Positions 27,559 to 35,812 of a stretch of DNA of 64,000 nucleotides are shown piece after piece. Source of the stretch: Arthrobacter crystallopoietes (lineage in GTDB: Bacteria; Actinomycetota; Actinomycetes; Actinomycetales; Micrococcaceae); contig NZ_CP018863.1 in the NCBI RefSeq assembly GCF_002849715.1, positions 3,596,001 to 3,660,000 on the forward strand, read 5' to 3'. Made by a program: the position numbers and the translations under genes. The notes beneath the pieces are model-generated. The model was not told where the DNA came from. It saw only the letters and a list, made by a program, of their open reading frames with translations, and searched no databases. The first letter of the stretch is position 1. Each line of letters starts with the position of its first letter.

Positions 27559-27560
27559 CT

Positions 27561-27566
27561 TAAGCT
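27561..27566 (+). promoter_or_regulatory. Putative leaderless -10 box for hisC
   Basis: TAAGCT lies six bases before the hisC GTG and directly after the preceding terminator hairpin. Confidence 0.45.
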
Positions 27567-27572
27567 TGATCG

Positions 27573-28667
27573 GTGAGTGACCAGCTAGAACGCCTGAATC
27601 GCCTGCCTCTTAGAGACAACCTCAGAGGCTTAGAACCCTACGGCGCACCCCAGCTACATGTGCCGGTGCTGCTGAATGTTAACGAGAACACCCATCCACT
27701 TCCCGATAGTGTTCACAAGGCCATTGCGGCCGCCGTCGAGGCGGCAGCAACGGGGTTGAACCGTTACCCGGACCGCGAATTTACACAACTGCGTCAAGCG
27801 TTGGCTCGTTACCTGGGCCATGGGCTAACGGAAGAAAACGTTTGGGCTGCCAATGGCTCGAACGAAGTCCTCCAGCAGATTCTGCAGGCTTTTGGAGGTC
27901 CAGGCCGACGCTTACTGAGCTTTCCTCCTACATATTCGATGTATCCGTTGCTCGCAAGCGGCACAGACACCGAATATGTCACCGGAGCTCGCTCCTCCGA
28001 CTTCAGTTTGACGGCCGAGGCAGCCGCTCGGGCAGTCAGGGAATCAGCCGCCAATATCGTCATTCTCTGTTCGCCTAACAACCCGACCGGGACGGCTCTG
28101 GGCCTGGACGTTGTAGAAGCTGTGTACGAGGCCGGGGCCGAATACAACACCATGGTCATTGTGGACGAGGCATATGCCGAGTTTGCCCACACCGGCACCC
28201 CCAGCGCGCTGGAATTGCTGCAGGGCAGGGAGCGTCTGATCGTTTCGCGAACGATGAGCAAGGCGTTCGCTTTAGCGGGGGCACGCGTGGGCTATCTGGC
28301 CGCGGCGCCCGAAGTGACGGATGCCTTGCGTTTGGTCCGCCTGCCTTACCACCTGTCCGCCATCACCCAGGCAACTGCCGTTGCAGCCCTGGACCACGCG
28401 GATGCGCTGTTGGCCAACGTTGAAGACATTAAGGGCCAGCGTGACAGGATCGTGTCCGAACTCACGGATATGGGTCTGCGTCCCGCGCCCTCGGATTCGA
28501 ACTTCGTATTCTTCGGGGGAGTAAGCAATCCGCACGCAGTGTGGCAGGGTTTGCTCGACGCCGGAGTGCTCATCCGTGACGTGGGGATTCCGGGCCATCT
28601 GCGGGTTACTGCCGGCACTGAGGCGGAGACCACGGCCTTCCTGAACCGCCTCCGCGAGCTTGTCTGA
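27573..28667 (+). CDS. hisC: Histidinol-phosphate aminotransferase
   Basis: A 364-residue class II PLP aminotransferase converting imidazole acetol phosphate to histidinol phosphate. NENTHPLPDSV at the N-terminus, NGSNEVLQQILQAFGG, CSPNNPTGTALGLD and MVIVDEAYAEF are the expected blocks. The PLP lysine is K230 in SRTMSKAFALAGARVGY. The C-terminal arginine region GIPGHLRVTAGTEAET binds phosphate/carboxylate. GTG start with TAAGCT six bases upstream. hisD is not between this gene and the LysM gene, so the cluster is split relative to some relatives. Confidence 0.95.
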   Translation: MSDQLERLNRLPLRDNLRGLEPYGAPQLHVPVLLNVNENTHPLPDSVHKAIAAAVEAAATGLNRYPDREFTQLRQALARYLGHGLTEENVWAANGSNEVLQQILQAFGGPGRRLLSFPPTYSMYPLLASGTDTEYVTGARSSDFSLTAEAAARAVRESAANIVILCSPNNPTGTALGLDVVEAVYEAGAEYNTMVIVDEAYAEFAHTGTPSALELLQGRERLIVSRTMSKAFALAGARVGYLAAAPEVTDALRLVRLPYHLSAITQATAVAALDHADALLANVEDIKGQRDRIVSELTDMGLRPAPSDSNFVFFGGVSNPHAVWQGLLDAGVLIRDVGIPGHLRVTAGTEAETTAFLNRLRELV

Positions 28668-28742
28668 GCGATTTCTCCTAGACTGATATAAGAGGCGCAC
28701 GTCTTCGTGGACAGCCAAATCGATTTTCTTCAAAGGACTCCA

Positions 28743-29360
28743 ATGACCGTGGATATTGCCACCGGACGCACCGCGCGCCTTGAACGCACTACAAGTGAAT
28801 CCTCCGTCCTGGTGGAACTGAACCTCGATGGCACGGGCCAATCCGATATCAGCACGACTGTGCCGTTCTATGACCACATGCTCACGGCGCTGGCGAAGCA
28901 CTCGCTGATGGATCTGACAGTAAAGGCGTCCGGCGATACCCATATCGACGTCCACCACACTGTTGAAGACGTCGCCATTACCCTGGGGGAAGTCCTTAAA
29001 AGCGCCCTCGGCAACAAGGCCGGAATCAAGCGGTTCGGCGAGGCCACTGTTCCGCTTGATGAAGCCATTGCCAACGCCGTGGTGGACATTTCCGGACGTC
29101 CTTATCTGGTGCACGACGGGGAACCTGCCGGCCAGGAGTACCACCTGATTGGCGGTCACTTCACTGGCTCGCTGACGCGCCACGTCTTCGAGGCCGTCAC
29201 CCTACATGCACAGATTTGCCTGCACATGCGGGTCTTGGGCGGAAGGGACCCTCACCACATCGTTGAGGCGCAGTTCAAGGCTTTTGCGCGGGCGTTACGG
29301 GCTGCTATCGAACCGGATCCGCGCGTGGAAGGTATTCCCTCCACGAAGGGGGCCTTGTGA
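28743..29360 (+). CDS. hisB: Imidazoleglycerol-phosphate dehydratase
   Basis: A 205-residue monofunctional dehydratase of histidine synthesis, without the phosphatase domain of enterobacterial HisB. The duplicated metal-binding motifs are present: [19 protein letters not shown] and [37 protein letters not shown] is also conserved. The ATG at 28743 has AAAGGA seven bases upstream. A TAGACT at 28679 could be a local -10 box. The stop overlaps hisH (GTGA). Confidence 0.95.
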   Translation: MTVDIATGRTARLERTTSESSVLVELNLDGTGQSDISTTVPFYDHMLTALAKHSLMDLTVKASGDTHIDVHHTVEDVAITLGEVLKSALGNKAGIKRFGEATVPLDEAIANAVVDISGRPYLVHDGEPAGQEYHLIGGHFTGSLTRHVFEAVTLHAQICLHMRVLGGRDPHHIVEAQFKAFARALRAAIEPDPRVEGIPSTKGAL

Positions 29361-29998
29361 AATCAGCCCCGAAAATCACCGTCCTCGACTATGGATCCGG
29401 CAACGTCCGGTCCGCGGTGCGGGCGCTTGAGCATGTCGGCGCGGAAGTAACGCTGAGCCATGCCTCCGAGGATGTTCTCAATGCGGATGGCCTGCTGGTT
29501 CCCGGCGTCGGCGCTTTCGCCGCTGTCATGGAGCAGCTGAAGAAGGTGGATGCGTTGCGCTGGATCGGGCGCCGCGTTGCCGGGGGCAGGCCGGTTCTTG
29601 GCATCTGCGTCGGCCTCCAGGTGTTGTTCGAGGAGGGTGTTGAACACGGCGTCAGTACCCCGGGCATGGGGGAGTGGCCAGGAACGGTGGAGCGTCTTGC
29701 TGCCGAAGTTGTACCGCACATGGGGTGGAACACTGTTGAGCCACCCGAAGGCAGTCGCCTGTTTGCCGGCATCGAGGATGAACGCTTCTATTTCGTCCAC
29801 TCCTACGGAGTGCAGCGCTGGGATTTCGATGTGTCCCAGCCGGCCATGACCCCGCCGCAGGTGACCTGGTCCGAACACGGAGGAAGGTTCATCTCTGCTG
29901 TCGAAAACGGCCCTCTGTGCGCGACGCAGTTCCACCCGGAAAAGTCAGGCGATGCCGGAGCTGAGCTCCTGCGCAACTGGCTCCGGACGCTGGGCTAG
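29357..29998 (+). CDS. hisH: Imidazole glycerol phosphate synthase, glutaminase subunit
   Basis: A 213-residue class I glutamine amidotransferase that feeds ammonia to His[19 protein letters not shown] and [14 protein letters not shown] are diagnostic. The nucleophile is the cysteine in [14 protein letters not shown], and the His-Glu pair is in [14 protein letters not shown]. Starts at GTG overlapping hisB by four bases. HisF is not in this window. Confidence 0.95.
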   Translation: MKSAPKITVLDYGSGNVRSAVRALEHVGAEVTLSHASEDVLNADGLLVPGVGAFAAVMEQLKKVDALRWIGRRVAGGRPVLGICVGLQVLFEEGVEHGVSTPGMGEWPGTVERLAAEVVPHMGWNTVEPPEGSRLFAGIEDERFYFVHSYGVQRWDFDVSQPAMTPPQVTWSEHGGRFISAVENGPLCATQFHPEKSGDAGAELLRNWLRTLG

Positions 29999-30000
29999 AC

Positions 30001-30162
30001 ATGTGGAGCATCGTGCTCATGGGCGTTGCCGGACTGCTAATCGGCGGAGCCATATCCTTCCGCAGCCAGAAAGCCCCGAAGGCTATTGTCATCAGCTTCT
30101 GGGTCTTGGCCGGAATGTCACTGCTGGCCGCATACCTGCTCACGCTCGGCCCGTCCGAGTAG
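30001..30162 (+). CDS. 53-residue membrane micro-protein in the his cluster
   Basis: An open frame from ATG two bases after the hisH stop to TAG, 35 bases before hisA. The product starts [20 protein letters not shown], has a short basic loop RSQKAPKA, then [19 protein letters not shown] and ends GPSE. That predicts a two-helix hairpin in the membrane with a positive-inside turn. Small membrane proteins at this spot occur in related actinobacteria, but I know no function. Tight spacing suggests translation coupled to hisH. Confidence 0.7.
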   Translation: MWSIVLMGVAGLLIGGAISFRSQKAPKAIVISFWVLAGMSLLAAYLLTLGPSE

Positions 30163-30197
30163 AACTTTCCAATCAACCCAGAAAGCAGACATACCGA

Positions 30198-30941
30198 ATG
30201 ACTACAGACAACGCCCCGATTCTGGAACTGCTACCCGCAGTGGATGTTGCCGACGGCCAGGCCGTCCGCCTCGTTCAGGGCGAAGCCGGCAGCGAAACCA
30301 GCTACGGCGACCCACTGGACGCTGCGATGGCTTGGCAGAACGACGGCGCTGAGTGGGTCCACCTGGTAGATCTGGACGCTGCCTTCGGCCGCGGTTCGAA
30401 CTCCGAATTACTCCAACGCGTCGTCAAGGAACTCTCCATCAAGGTTGAGCTTTCGGGAGGCATCCGGGACGACGCCTCCTTGGAGCGGGCGCTGGAACTC
30501 GGGGCTGCCCGGGTGAATCTCGGCACAGCTGCGCTGGAGAACCCTGAATGGACGGCCCGGGCCATCGACCGATTCGGCGACGCAATCGCCGTCGGGCTAG
30601 ATGTACGCGGCACGACTTTGGCAGCACGCGGGTGGACCAAGGAGGGCGGCGATCTGTGGGAGGTGCTGGCTCGTCTCGAGGATGCCGGTTGCGCACGTTA
30701 TGTTGTTACCGACGTGACGAAAGACGGAACCCTCAAGGGCCCGAACATCGAACTGCTGCAGGAAGTTGCGGCGCGCACGGAAAAGCCGGTCGTTGCCTCC
30801 GGCGGAATTTCAAGTCTCGATGATCTGGTCGCACTGCGTGCACTGGTGCCGCAAGGTGTTGAAGGCGCGATTGTGGGTAAGGCACTTTACGCTGGTGCCT
30901 TTACCCTGCCGCAGGCCCTGGATACCGCCGGCCGTCGCTGA
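30198..30941 (+). CDS. hisA: Phosphoribosyl isomerase HisA/PriA
   Basis: A 247-residue TIM-barrel isomerase acting on ProFAR in histidine synthesis. The catalytic aspartates are in [19 protein letters not shown] and [33 protein letters not shown] and [12 protein letters not shown] bind the two phosphates. In many actinobacteria this enzyme is PriA, which also performs the TrpF reaction because trpF is missing. Whether that holds here cannot be told from the window. The ATG was chosen by homology; the frame is open further upstream. Confidence 0.93.
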   Translation: MTTDNAPILELLPAVDVADGQAVRLVQGEAGSETSYGDPLDAAMAWQNDGAEWVHLVDLDAAFGRGSNSELLQRVVKELSIKVELSGGIRDDASLERALELGAARVNLGTAALENPEWTARAIDRFGDAIAVGLDVRGTTLAARGWTKEGGDLWEVLARLEDAGCARYVVTDVTKDGTLKGPNIELLQEVAARTEKPVVASGGISSLDDLVALRALVPQGVEGAIVGKALYAGAFTLPQALDTAGRR

Positions 30942-30946
30942 CCGAA

Positions 30947-31795
30947 GTGGAAAAGCGTGAGCTTCCCGGACACATAGCAGCGGCGCTGGCGGGCGCCGGC
31001 GGCAACACCGACTCCGCCGGACAGTCCTGGGAAGGACGGGATCTGAGCGGCTCGGGCAATCCGCTGCATAATTTCGACCAGGACGACGGCACCGCCGACG
31101 CTGCTTACACCGAAGCATTATCCGCGCTCGTCCGCGGCACCGGTGGAGAAGTCGATGTTGTCCGTGCCCTGGCGACGGCGCGTGTCTTTGTGCCGATTGT
31201 CGCGCAGTTGGCAGAGGAAGAAGCCGGTGCTCACGGACTGTCTGCCGACAAACAGGCGGACATGGCGCTCGTGACTGTGCAGGCTCCGGATGGTCGGCGG
31301 GCGTTGCCCGTGTTTACTTCCATCGCCGCCCTGGAAGCCTGGCATCCGGAAGCGCGGCCTGTGGCCGTCTACGCCGCACGTGCGGCACTTTCCGCGGTCG
31401 CCGAGAAGGCGGAACTGCTCGTCGTTGATCCTGGTGCTGAACTCACTTTCGTTGTTCGCCGCCCGGGCATGTGGGCTCTGGCCAAACAGCAGGAATGGGT
31501 GCCGTCCTACAAAGACGAATGGTTGACCGGGATCGTGTCACAAGCAGTCGCGGTGGAGGCCGATATCAGCGGTGTCGGCTTGGCGCCTGGTGGAGGAATC
31601 GGGGCAAAAACCGCCGCCGGCCAGATTGTTGCCGGTGGCGGAGCCGGTCCTGAGCTGCGCCTCGTACTCAAGGTCCGTGAGGGGCTTGGGCGGACCGAAC
31701 TGCAGGCCTTGGCAGCTCGTTTGCAGCGGAGGCTGGGCGGCGACCCGGACTTTATGGAGCGGGTGGACTCCCTGGAGATCAGCTTCACCCGATAA
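30947..31795 (+). CDS. SseB-family protein
   Basis: A 282-residue protein with an SseB N-terminal-type domain: ALSALVRGTGGEVDVVRALA, ARVFVPIVAQLAEEEAG and ALPVFTSIAALEAWHPEARP are typical. The C-terminal half has LVLKVREGLGRTELQALAARL, a second alpha/beta unit. Proteins of this family lie between hisA and infC in many actinobacteria. Their biochemical role is unknown. It starts at GTG five bases after hisA, so it is read as the last gene of the his transcript. A strong terminator follows four bases after its stop. Confidence 0.82.
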   Translation: MEKRELPGHIAAALAGAGGNTDSAGQSWEGRDLSGSGNPLHNFDQDDGTADAAYTEALSALVRGTGGEVDVVRALATARVFVPIVAQLAEEEAGAHGLSADKQADMALVTVQAPDGRRALPVFTSIAALEAWHPEARPVAVYAARAALSAVAEKAELLVVDPGAELTFVVRRPGMWALAKQQEWVPSYKDEWLTGIVSQAVAVEADISGVGLAPGGGIGAKTAAGQIVAGGGAGPELRLVLKVREGLGRTELQALAARLQRRLGGDPDFMERVDSLEISFTR

Positions 31796-31799
31796 TAAA

Positions 31800-31834
31800 A
31801 GTTCGACGCCGGAGCGAGGCTCCGGCGTCGAACT
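31800..31834 (+). terminator. Strong bidirectional terminator between the SseB gene and DUF1844 gene
   Basis: A perfect 16-pair stem (AGTTCGACGCCGGAGC with its complement) around a GAG loop. AAAA precedes it on the left, giving a U-tract for the opposite strand, so it can serve both converging genes. Confidence 0.9.
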
Positions 31835-31853
31835 TGATATAGACGAGACAGGG

Positions 31854-32285
31854 TTAGCTGACCGGACCGGTGTACTTTTCGCCCGGGCCCTTGCCCGGTT
31901 CGTCCTGAATCGTTGATGCTTCGCGGAATGCCAGCTGCAGGGAACGCAGCCCATCCCGCAACGGACCGGCATGCTGACTGCCAATTTCCGGTGCGGCTGC
32001 GGTCACGAAGCCAGCCAAGGCCGTAATCAGTTTCCGCGCCTCGTCCAGGTCTTTTAGCTCTTCGGCATCGTCGCCGGCGGCCAGCCCGCATTTGACGGCC
32101 GCGGCGCTCATAAGGTGGACAGCGGCGGTGGTGATGACCTCTACCGCCGGAACTTCGGCGATGTCGCGCATCTGGGTCAGGACTTCCTGCTCCTGAGTGC
32201 TGGCCCCGGGGTCGGAACCCGCGGCGGATTCGAAACTGTGGCGGTGGTCTGTTTCTGGGGCAGGATTGCTATCTGGCGTGCTCAT
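31854..32285 (-). CDS. DUF1844 protein
   Basis: A 143-residue protein. The core AVEVITTAAVHLMSAAAVKCG and DLDEARKLITALAGFVTAAA is the DUF1844 helical domain. The N-terminal 45 residues are acidic and low-complexity, and the tail is polar. Family members are found beside infC in actinobacteria; the function is unknown. It is divergent from infC, so the 321-base region to infC holds both promoters. Confidence 0.85.
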   Translation of the reverse strand: MSTPDSNPAPETDHRHSFESAAGSDPGASTQEQEVLTQMRDIAEVPAVEVITTAAVHLMSAAAVKCGLAAGDDAEELKDLDEARKLITALAGFVTAAAPEIGSQHAGPLRDGLRSLQLAFREASTIQDEPGKGPGEKYTGPVS

Positions 32286-32606
32286 ACTGGTAAGCTTGTC
32301 ACAGACCGATTGATTCAAGTTATTTTCGTGCCCAAAAGCACACGGCATTACAGGCCGGTGGAAGTAACCCGAATCAATATGCAAGCGGAGACCTCTCCCA
32401 CCTGTTGGCATGGATATTCCAGAGCTGCCGGGTTCCTGGTCGGCATGTTTATTGTCGCAGTCTTGTCGGACAGCGAGGATGAACAGGAAGCGCCCCTCAT
32501 GCGGTGTCGTTTCGCAGCCGACGTTCGAGGCCTTCGATTGCGCGTGCAATAGGAGGCCTTCTTTTATTGCAGGCGGTACTCGTTACCTAAACAACAGGAG
32601 CAACAC
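32286..32606 (+). promoter_or_regulatory. infC 5' leader with candidate attenuator
   Basis: Non-coding gap between DUF1844 and infC. TTGTCA (32296) with TATTTT (32321) is a possible promoter. AGGCC 32528-32532 pairs with GGCCT 32555-32559, enclosing ATTGC 32537-32541 paired with GCAAT 32546-32550, and TCTTTT follows. An alternative stem TGCAATA 32545-32551 with TATTGCA 32565-32571 would break the first. This suggests regulated termination before the IF3-L35-L20 genes. The mechanism is inferred. Confidence 0.55.
32528..32565 (+). terminator. Terminator-like stem in the infC leader
   Basis: Two stacked five-pair stems (AGGCC/GGCCT and ATTGC/GCAAT) followed by TCTTTT, 42 bases before the infC start. 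It competes with the TGCAATA/TATTGCA stem. Confidence 0.55.
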
Positions 32607-33644
32607 ATTAGCGAGCCACGAATCAATGATCGGATCCGCGTCCCTGAGGTGCGGTTGGTAGGACCGGCTGGTGAACAAGTCGGTATTGTCCGTATTGAGG
32701 ACGCCCTGCGTCTGGCCTCCGAGTCGGATCTGGATCTTGTTGAGGTCGCACCGCAGGCCAAGCCTCCGGTGTGCAAGCTCATGGATTTTGGCAAGTATAA
32801 GTACGAAGCTGCAGTCAAGGCCCGTGAAGCGCGCAAGAACCAGACGAATACGGTACTCAAGGAGATCCGTTTCCGACTGAAGATTGACAAGCACGACTAC
32901 GAGACAAAGCGTGGACATGCTCTGCGTTTTCTCGGAGCCGGGGACAAGGTCAAGGCCATGATCCAGTTCCGTGGCCGTGAGCAGCAGCGTCCGGAGATGG
33001 GCATTCGCCTGCTCCAGAAGTTCGCTGATGATGTTGCCGAGGTCGGCGTGGTCGAATCCAGCCCTCGCATTGACGGCCGCAATATGGTGATGGTTATCGG
33101 CCCGCTTAAGAATAAGGCTGAGGCCAAGGCAGAAGCGCGTCGGGCAGCCCAGAAAGCCGAAGCAAAGGCAGCCAACGAAGCCAAAAAGGAGCGTGTAGAC
33201 GTTTCCTCGGATCAGGCTCCGATGACCCAGAGCTTGGGCGATCTGCTGCCCGCAGAGCTGACCAAGGCCGCCGCGGAGCCGGCTCCCTCGGAGGCGCCGG
33301 CAGAAGCTGCACCTGTGCAGGAGACGCCCAAGGAAGAGGCGCAGGCTCCCGAAGCCGAGGCTCCAGCGCCGAAGGCTGCGCCGGCCCAGGCGGAGGCTCC
33401 GACAACGCCGGCTGAGGCTGAATCTCCAGCAGCGAAGGTTGCGCCGGCCGAGGCTGAAGCTCCGGCACCGCAGGAAGCGCCGGCTCAGTCGGAAGCTCCG
33501 GCACCGAAGCCCGCAGCTAAGGCGCCGACTCCGACTCCGGCTCCGATGCCGAAGCCAATGGCCAAGCCGAAACCAGCCGTGGCCAAGGCGCCTGCCAAAC
33601 CTGCAGCACCCAAGCCTTCCGGCCGGAGCAGCTCCAAGAGCTGA
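32607..33644 (+). CDS. infC: Translation initiation factor IF-3, ATT start, with long Pro/Ala-rich C-terminal extension
   Basis: A 345-residue IF3. Family similarity begins at [19 protein letters not shown], whose first codon is ATT with AGGAG six bases upstream. No ATG, GTG or TTG exists in frame at that point, so an AUU start is the best reading. AUU initiation lets E. coli IF3 repress its own synthesis. Core segments: [37 protein letters not shown] and [19 protein letters not shown]. After residue ~180 the protein continues for ~165 residues of Ala/Pro/Glu/Lys repeats ([15 protein letters not shown] type), absent from most IF3 proteins. IF3 binds the 30S subunit and proofreads initiation. 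Confidence 0.95.
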   Translation: MSEPRINDRIRVPEVRLVGPAGEQVGIVRIEDALRLASESDLDLVEVAPQAKPPVCKLMDFGKYKYEAAVKAREARKNQTNTVLKEIRFRLKIDKHDYETKRGHALRFLGAGDKVKAMIQFRGREQQRPEMGIRLLQKFADDVAEVGVVESSPRIDGRNMVMVIGPLKNKAEAKAEARRAAQKAEAKAANEAKKERVDVSSDQAPMTQSLGDLLPAELTKAAAEPAPSEAPAEAAPVQETPKEEAQAPEAEAPAPKAAPAQAEAPTTPAEAESPAAKVAPAEAEAPAPQEAPAQSEAPAPKPAAKAPTPTPAPMPKPMAKPKPAVAKAPAKPAAPKPSGRSSSKS

Positions 33645-33783
33645 ACCACGCCGGGTTTCATCTGGTACCGGTTGCAGCTTGCATCCGGTGTCCGGCAGAC
33701 ATGTACACCGCCGGTACCCGAATCGGGTACCGCATGAACCGATGGCCGTATGGCCGGAGGAAGACGTAAGGAGAACGGCAGCT
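33645..33783 (+). promoter_or_regulatory. infC-rpmI spacer with a hairpin
   Basis: A 139-base gap. GGTACCCG (33713-33720) and CGGGTACC (33724-33731) form a perfect eight-pair stem with an AAT loop. GTAAGGAG (33767-33774) is the rpmI ribosome-binding site. The hairpin could be an r-protein target or processing site; this is not established. Confidence 0.4.
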
Positions 33784-33978
33784 ATGCCGAAGCAGAAGAC
33801 CCACAGTGGCGCCAAGAAGCGCTTCAAGCTCACCGGTACTGGCAAGCTCAAGCGGCAGCAGGCTAACCGCCGTCACTACCTGGAGCACAAGGCTTCCACT
33901 CTCACGCGCCGTCTGGCCAGCGACAAGATCGTGGCTCCGGCTGATGTGAAGAACATCAAGAAGATGCTGGGCATCTAG
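33784..33978 (+). CDS. rpmI: 50S ribosomal protein L35
   Basis: A 64-residue basic ribosomal protein. [20 protein letters not shown] at the start and [16 protein letters not shown] in the middle are diagnostic; it ends [10 protein letters not shown]. The ATG is preceded by GTAAGGAG. Length is normal. The infC-rpmI-rplT order is universal in bacteria. Confidence 0.97.
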   Translation: MPKQKTHSGAKKRFKLTGTGKLKRQQANRRHYLEHKASTLTRRLASDKIVAPADVKNIKKMLGI

Positions 33979-34094
33979 CTCTTCCTTCTGATTCACGGCG
34001 CGATCGACTGGTCCGCCACATCTTTTCAACTAGCTCTCAAGCCTGAGGAACAACAACTCCGGCTTCTGGGTATCAACACTTAAGGAGTACGCAC

Positions 34095-34799
34095 GTGGCA
34101 CGTGTGAAGCGGGCGGTTAATGCCCATAAGAAGCGCCGGGTAATCCTGGAACGCGCAAAGGGATACCGCGGACAGCGGTCCCGTCTCTACCGCAAGGCCA
34201 AGGAACAGCTGCTGCACTCGTTCGTGTACAGCTATGGCGACCGCCGCAAGCGCAAGGGTGACTTCCGTCGTCTCTGGATCCAGCGCATCAACGCTGCCTC
34301 CCGCGCCAACGGCCTGACCTACAACCGCCTTATCCAGGGTCTGAAGGCCGCCGAGGTCCAGGTAGACCGCCGCATGCTTGCCGAGCTGGCTGTTTCGGAT
34401 GCCAATGCCTTCGCTGCCCTGGTTCAGATCGCCAAGGACTCGCTCCCCGCTGACACCTCCGCTCCGGCTGCTGTTGAGGCAAAGCCGGCCGTGAAGAAGG
34501 CCGAAGCAGCCAAGGCTGCGAAGAAGGCTGAGACGGCGCCTGCAAAGGCCGAAAAGAGCGAAGCTGCTGCCGCTGAGAACACCGAAGCTCCCGCCGGCGC
34601 GGTTCTCGTTGTTGACGGTCAGCCTGCCCCCGAGGGATTCACCATCAAGGGCAACGCTGAGTCCAACAAGTACCACGTCCCGGGCTCCACCTGGTACGAG
34701 CAGACCGCTGCGCAGTACTGGTTTGACTCTGTCGCGTCCGCCAAGGCTGCCGGCTACGAGCCTGCAGGTGGCGAGGCACGCCAGAAGATCGCTGAGTAA
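34095..34799 (+). CDS. rplT: 50S ribosomal protein L20 with extra C-terminal domain
   Basis: A 234-residue protein, about twice the usual L20 length. Residues 1-117 are normal L20: [40 protein letters not shown] and [17 protein letters not shown]. Residues ~118-168 are an Ala/Lys/Glu linker. Residues ~169-227 form a compact unit with [20 protein letters not shown] and [20 protein letters not shown]. This resembles a small actinobacterial domain found on unrelated proteins, recently called a sunset-type domain. TTAAGGAG precedes the GTGs and the GTG start. L20 is needed for 50S assembly and represses this operon in several bacteria. The role of the extra domain is unknown. Confidence 0.93.
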   Translation: MARVKRAVNAHKKRRVILERAKGYRGQRSRLYRKAKEQLLHSFVYSYGDRRKRKGDFRRLWIQRINAASRANGLTYNRLIQGLKAAEVQVDRRMLAELAVSDANAFAALVQIAKDSLPADTSAPAAVEAKPAVKKAEAAKAAKKAETAPAKAEKSEAAAAENTEAPAGAVLVVDGQPAPEGFTIKGNAESNKYHVPGSTWYEQTAAQYWFDSVASAKAAGYEPAGGEARQKIAE

Positions 34800-34832
34800 G
34801 ACTGCCGTTTCAAGCAGCATCTGTGGTGACGC

Positions 34833-34838
34833 TATAGT
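34833..34838 (+). promoter_or_regulatory. Putative leaderless -10 box for the rRNA methyltransferase gene
   Basis: TATAGT lies six bases before the ATG at 34845, supporting that start over the in-frame ATG at 34875. Confidence 0.5.
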
Positions 34839-34844
34839 CGCTTT

Positions 34845-35810
34845 ATGAGCACTACTGGGCGCCCGCAAGCCGTTATGTCGAACCCCCGAGCAGATCGGGT
34901 CAAAGACATAGCCAAGCTTGCCGGGCGCTCAGTGCGTTTAAAGCGCAGGCAGTTCCTGGCCGAAGGCCCGCAGGCCGTCCGCGAAGCCTTGGCTGCGCAT
35001 CGTGCAGATGCAGTGCCCGGTGGAAGCGGCGTCGTAGTTGAAGTATTCGCCACCCAATCATGTCTCGAACGGCTGCCCGAATTGGTCGATCTCGCCGCCG
35101 GGGTCCCCCTAAGGTGCGCCACCGAAGAAGTTGTATCTGCCATGGCAGATACAGTCAGCCCGCAGGGCATCGTCGCCGTCTGCAATTTCCTGGACCGGCC
35201 CCTGAACGATGTATTGGCGGCAGGCCCGAAGCTGCTGGCCATCATGTGCCGTGTCCAGGATCCTGGCAACGCAGGAACGGTTCTCCGCGCCGCCGATTCC
35301 GCTGGCGCGGATGCGGTGATCCTCACCGAGGGAAGCGTTGACATCTACAATCCGAAAGCTGTCCGTTCGACCGCCGGATCGCTCTTCCACCTGCCCATCG
35401 TCACAGGCCAGGATTTCCTCCCGCTCACCGACGAGCTCCGCAAGCACGGCCTTGCTCTGCTGGCTGCCGATGGATACGGAAACGTCGATCTCGATCGCCT
35501 GCAGGACCAAAGCGCCGGCCGCAGGCTTAAGGGCGGAGGCGATGTCGACGTCATGGCCGCAGAATCGAAGATGCCGCGCCTTGAGGAAGCCACCGCATGG
35601 TTCTTTGGCAACGAAGCAAAGGGTCTATCGGCCGCCGAGCTGGATGCGGCGCAATGGCGTGTCGCCGTACCGATTTACGGGGAAGCCGAAAGTCTCAACG
35701 TTGGAACCGCAGCGACAGTTTGTTTATATGCCTCGGCCCGGGCACAGCGGGATTGGTATAGCTTTGAGGAAACCGAGGATCTAGAAACCCAGCGTCTAGA
35801 AACGGAGTAG
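34845..35810 (+). CDS. TrmH/SpoU-family RNA 2'-O-methyltransferase
   Basis: A 321-residue SPOUT methyltransferase. The N-terminal substrate-binding part has RVKDIAKLAGRSVRLKRRQF and LAEGPQAVREAL. The knotted catalytic domain has LAIMCRVQDPGNAGTVLRAA (motif 1), WFFGNEAKGLSAAEL (motif 2) and VAVPIYGEAESLNVGTAATV (motif 3). These fit rRNA ribose methyltransferases such as RlmB or TsnR; the target nucleotide is unknown. The C-terminal tail EETEDLETQRLETE is acidic and partly repeated. Position after rplT is common in actinobacteria. Confidence 0.9.
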   Translation: MSTTGRPQAVMSNPRADRVKDIAKLAGRSVRLKRRQFLAEGPQAVREALAAHRADAVPGGSGVVVEVFATQSCLERLPELVDLAAGVPLRCATEEVVSAMADTVSPQGIVAVCNFLDRPLNDVLAAGPKLLAIMCRVQDPGNAGTVLRAADSAGADAVILTEGSVDIYNPKAVRSTAGSLFHLPIVTGQDFLPLTDELRKHGLALLAADGYGNVDLDRLQDQSAGRRLKGGGDVDVMAAESKMPRLEEATAWFFGNEAKGLSAAELDAAQWRVAVPIYGEAESLNVGTAATVCLYASARAQRDWYSFEETEDLETQRLETE

Positions 35811-35812
35811 CC

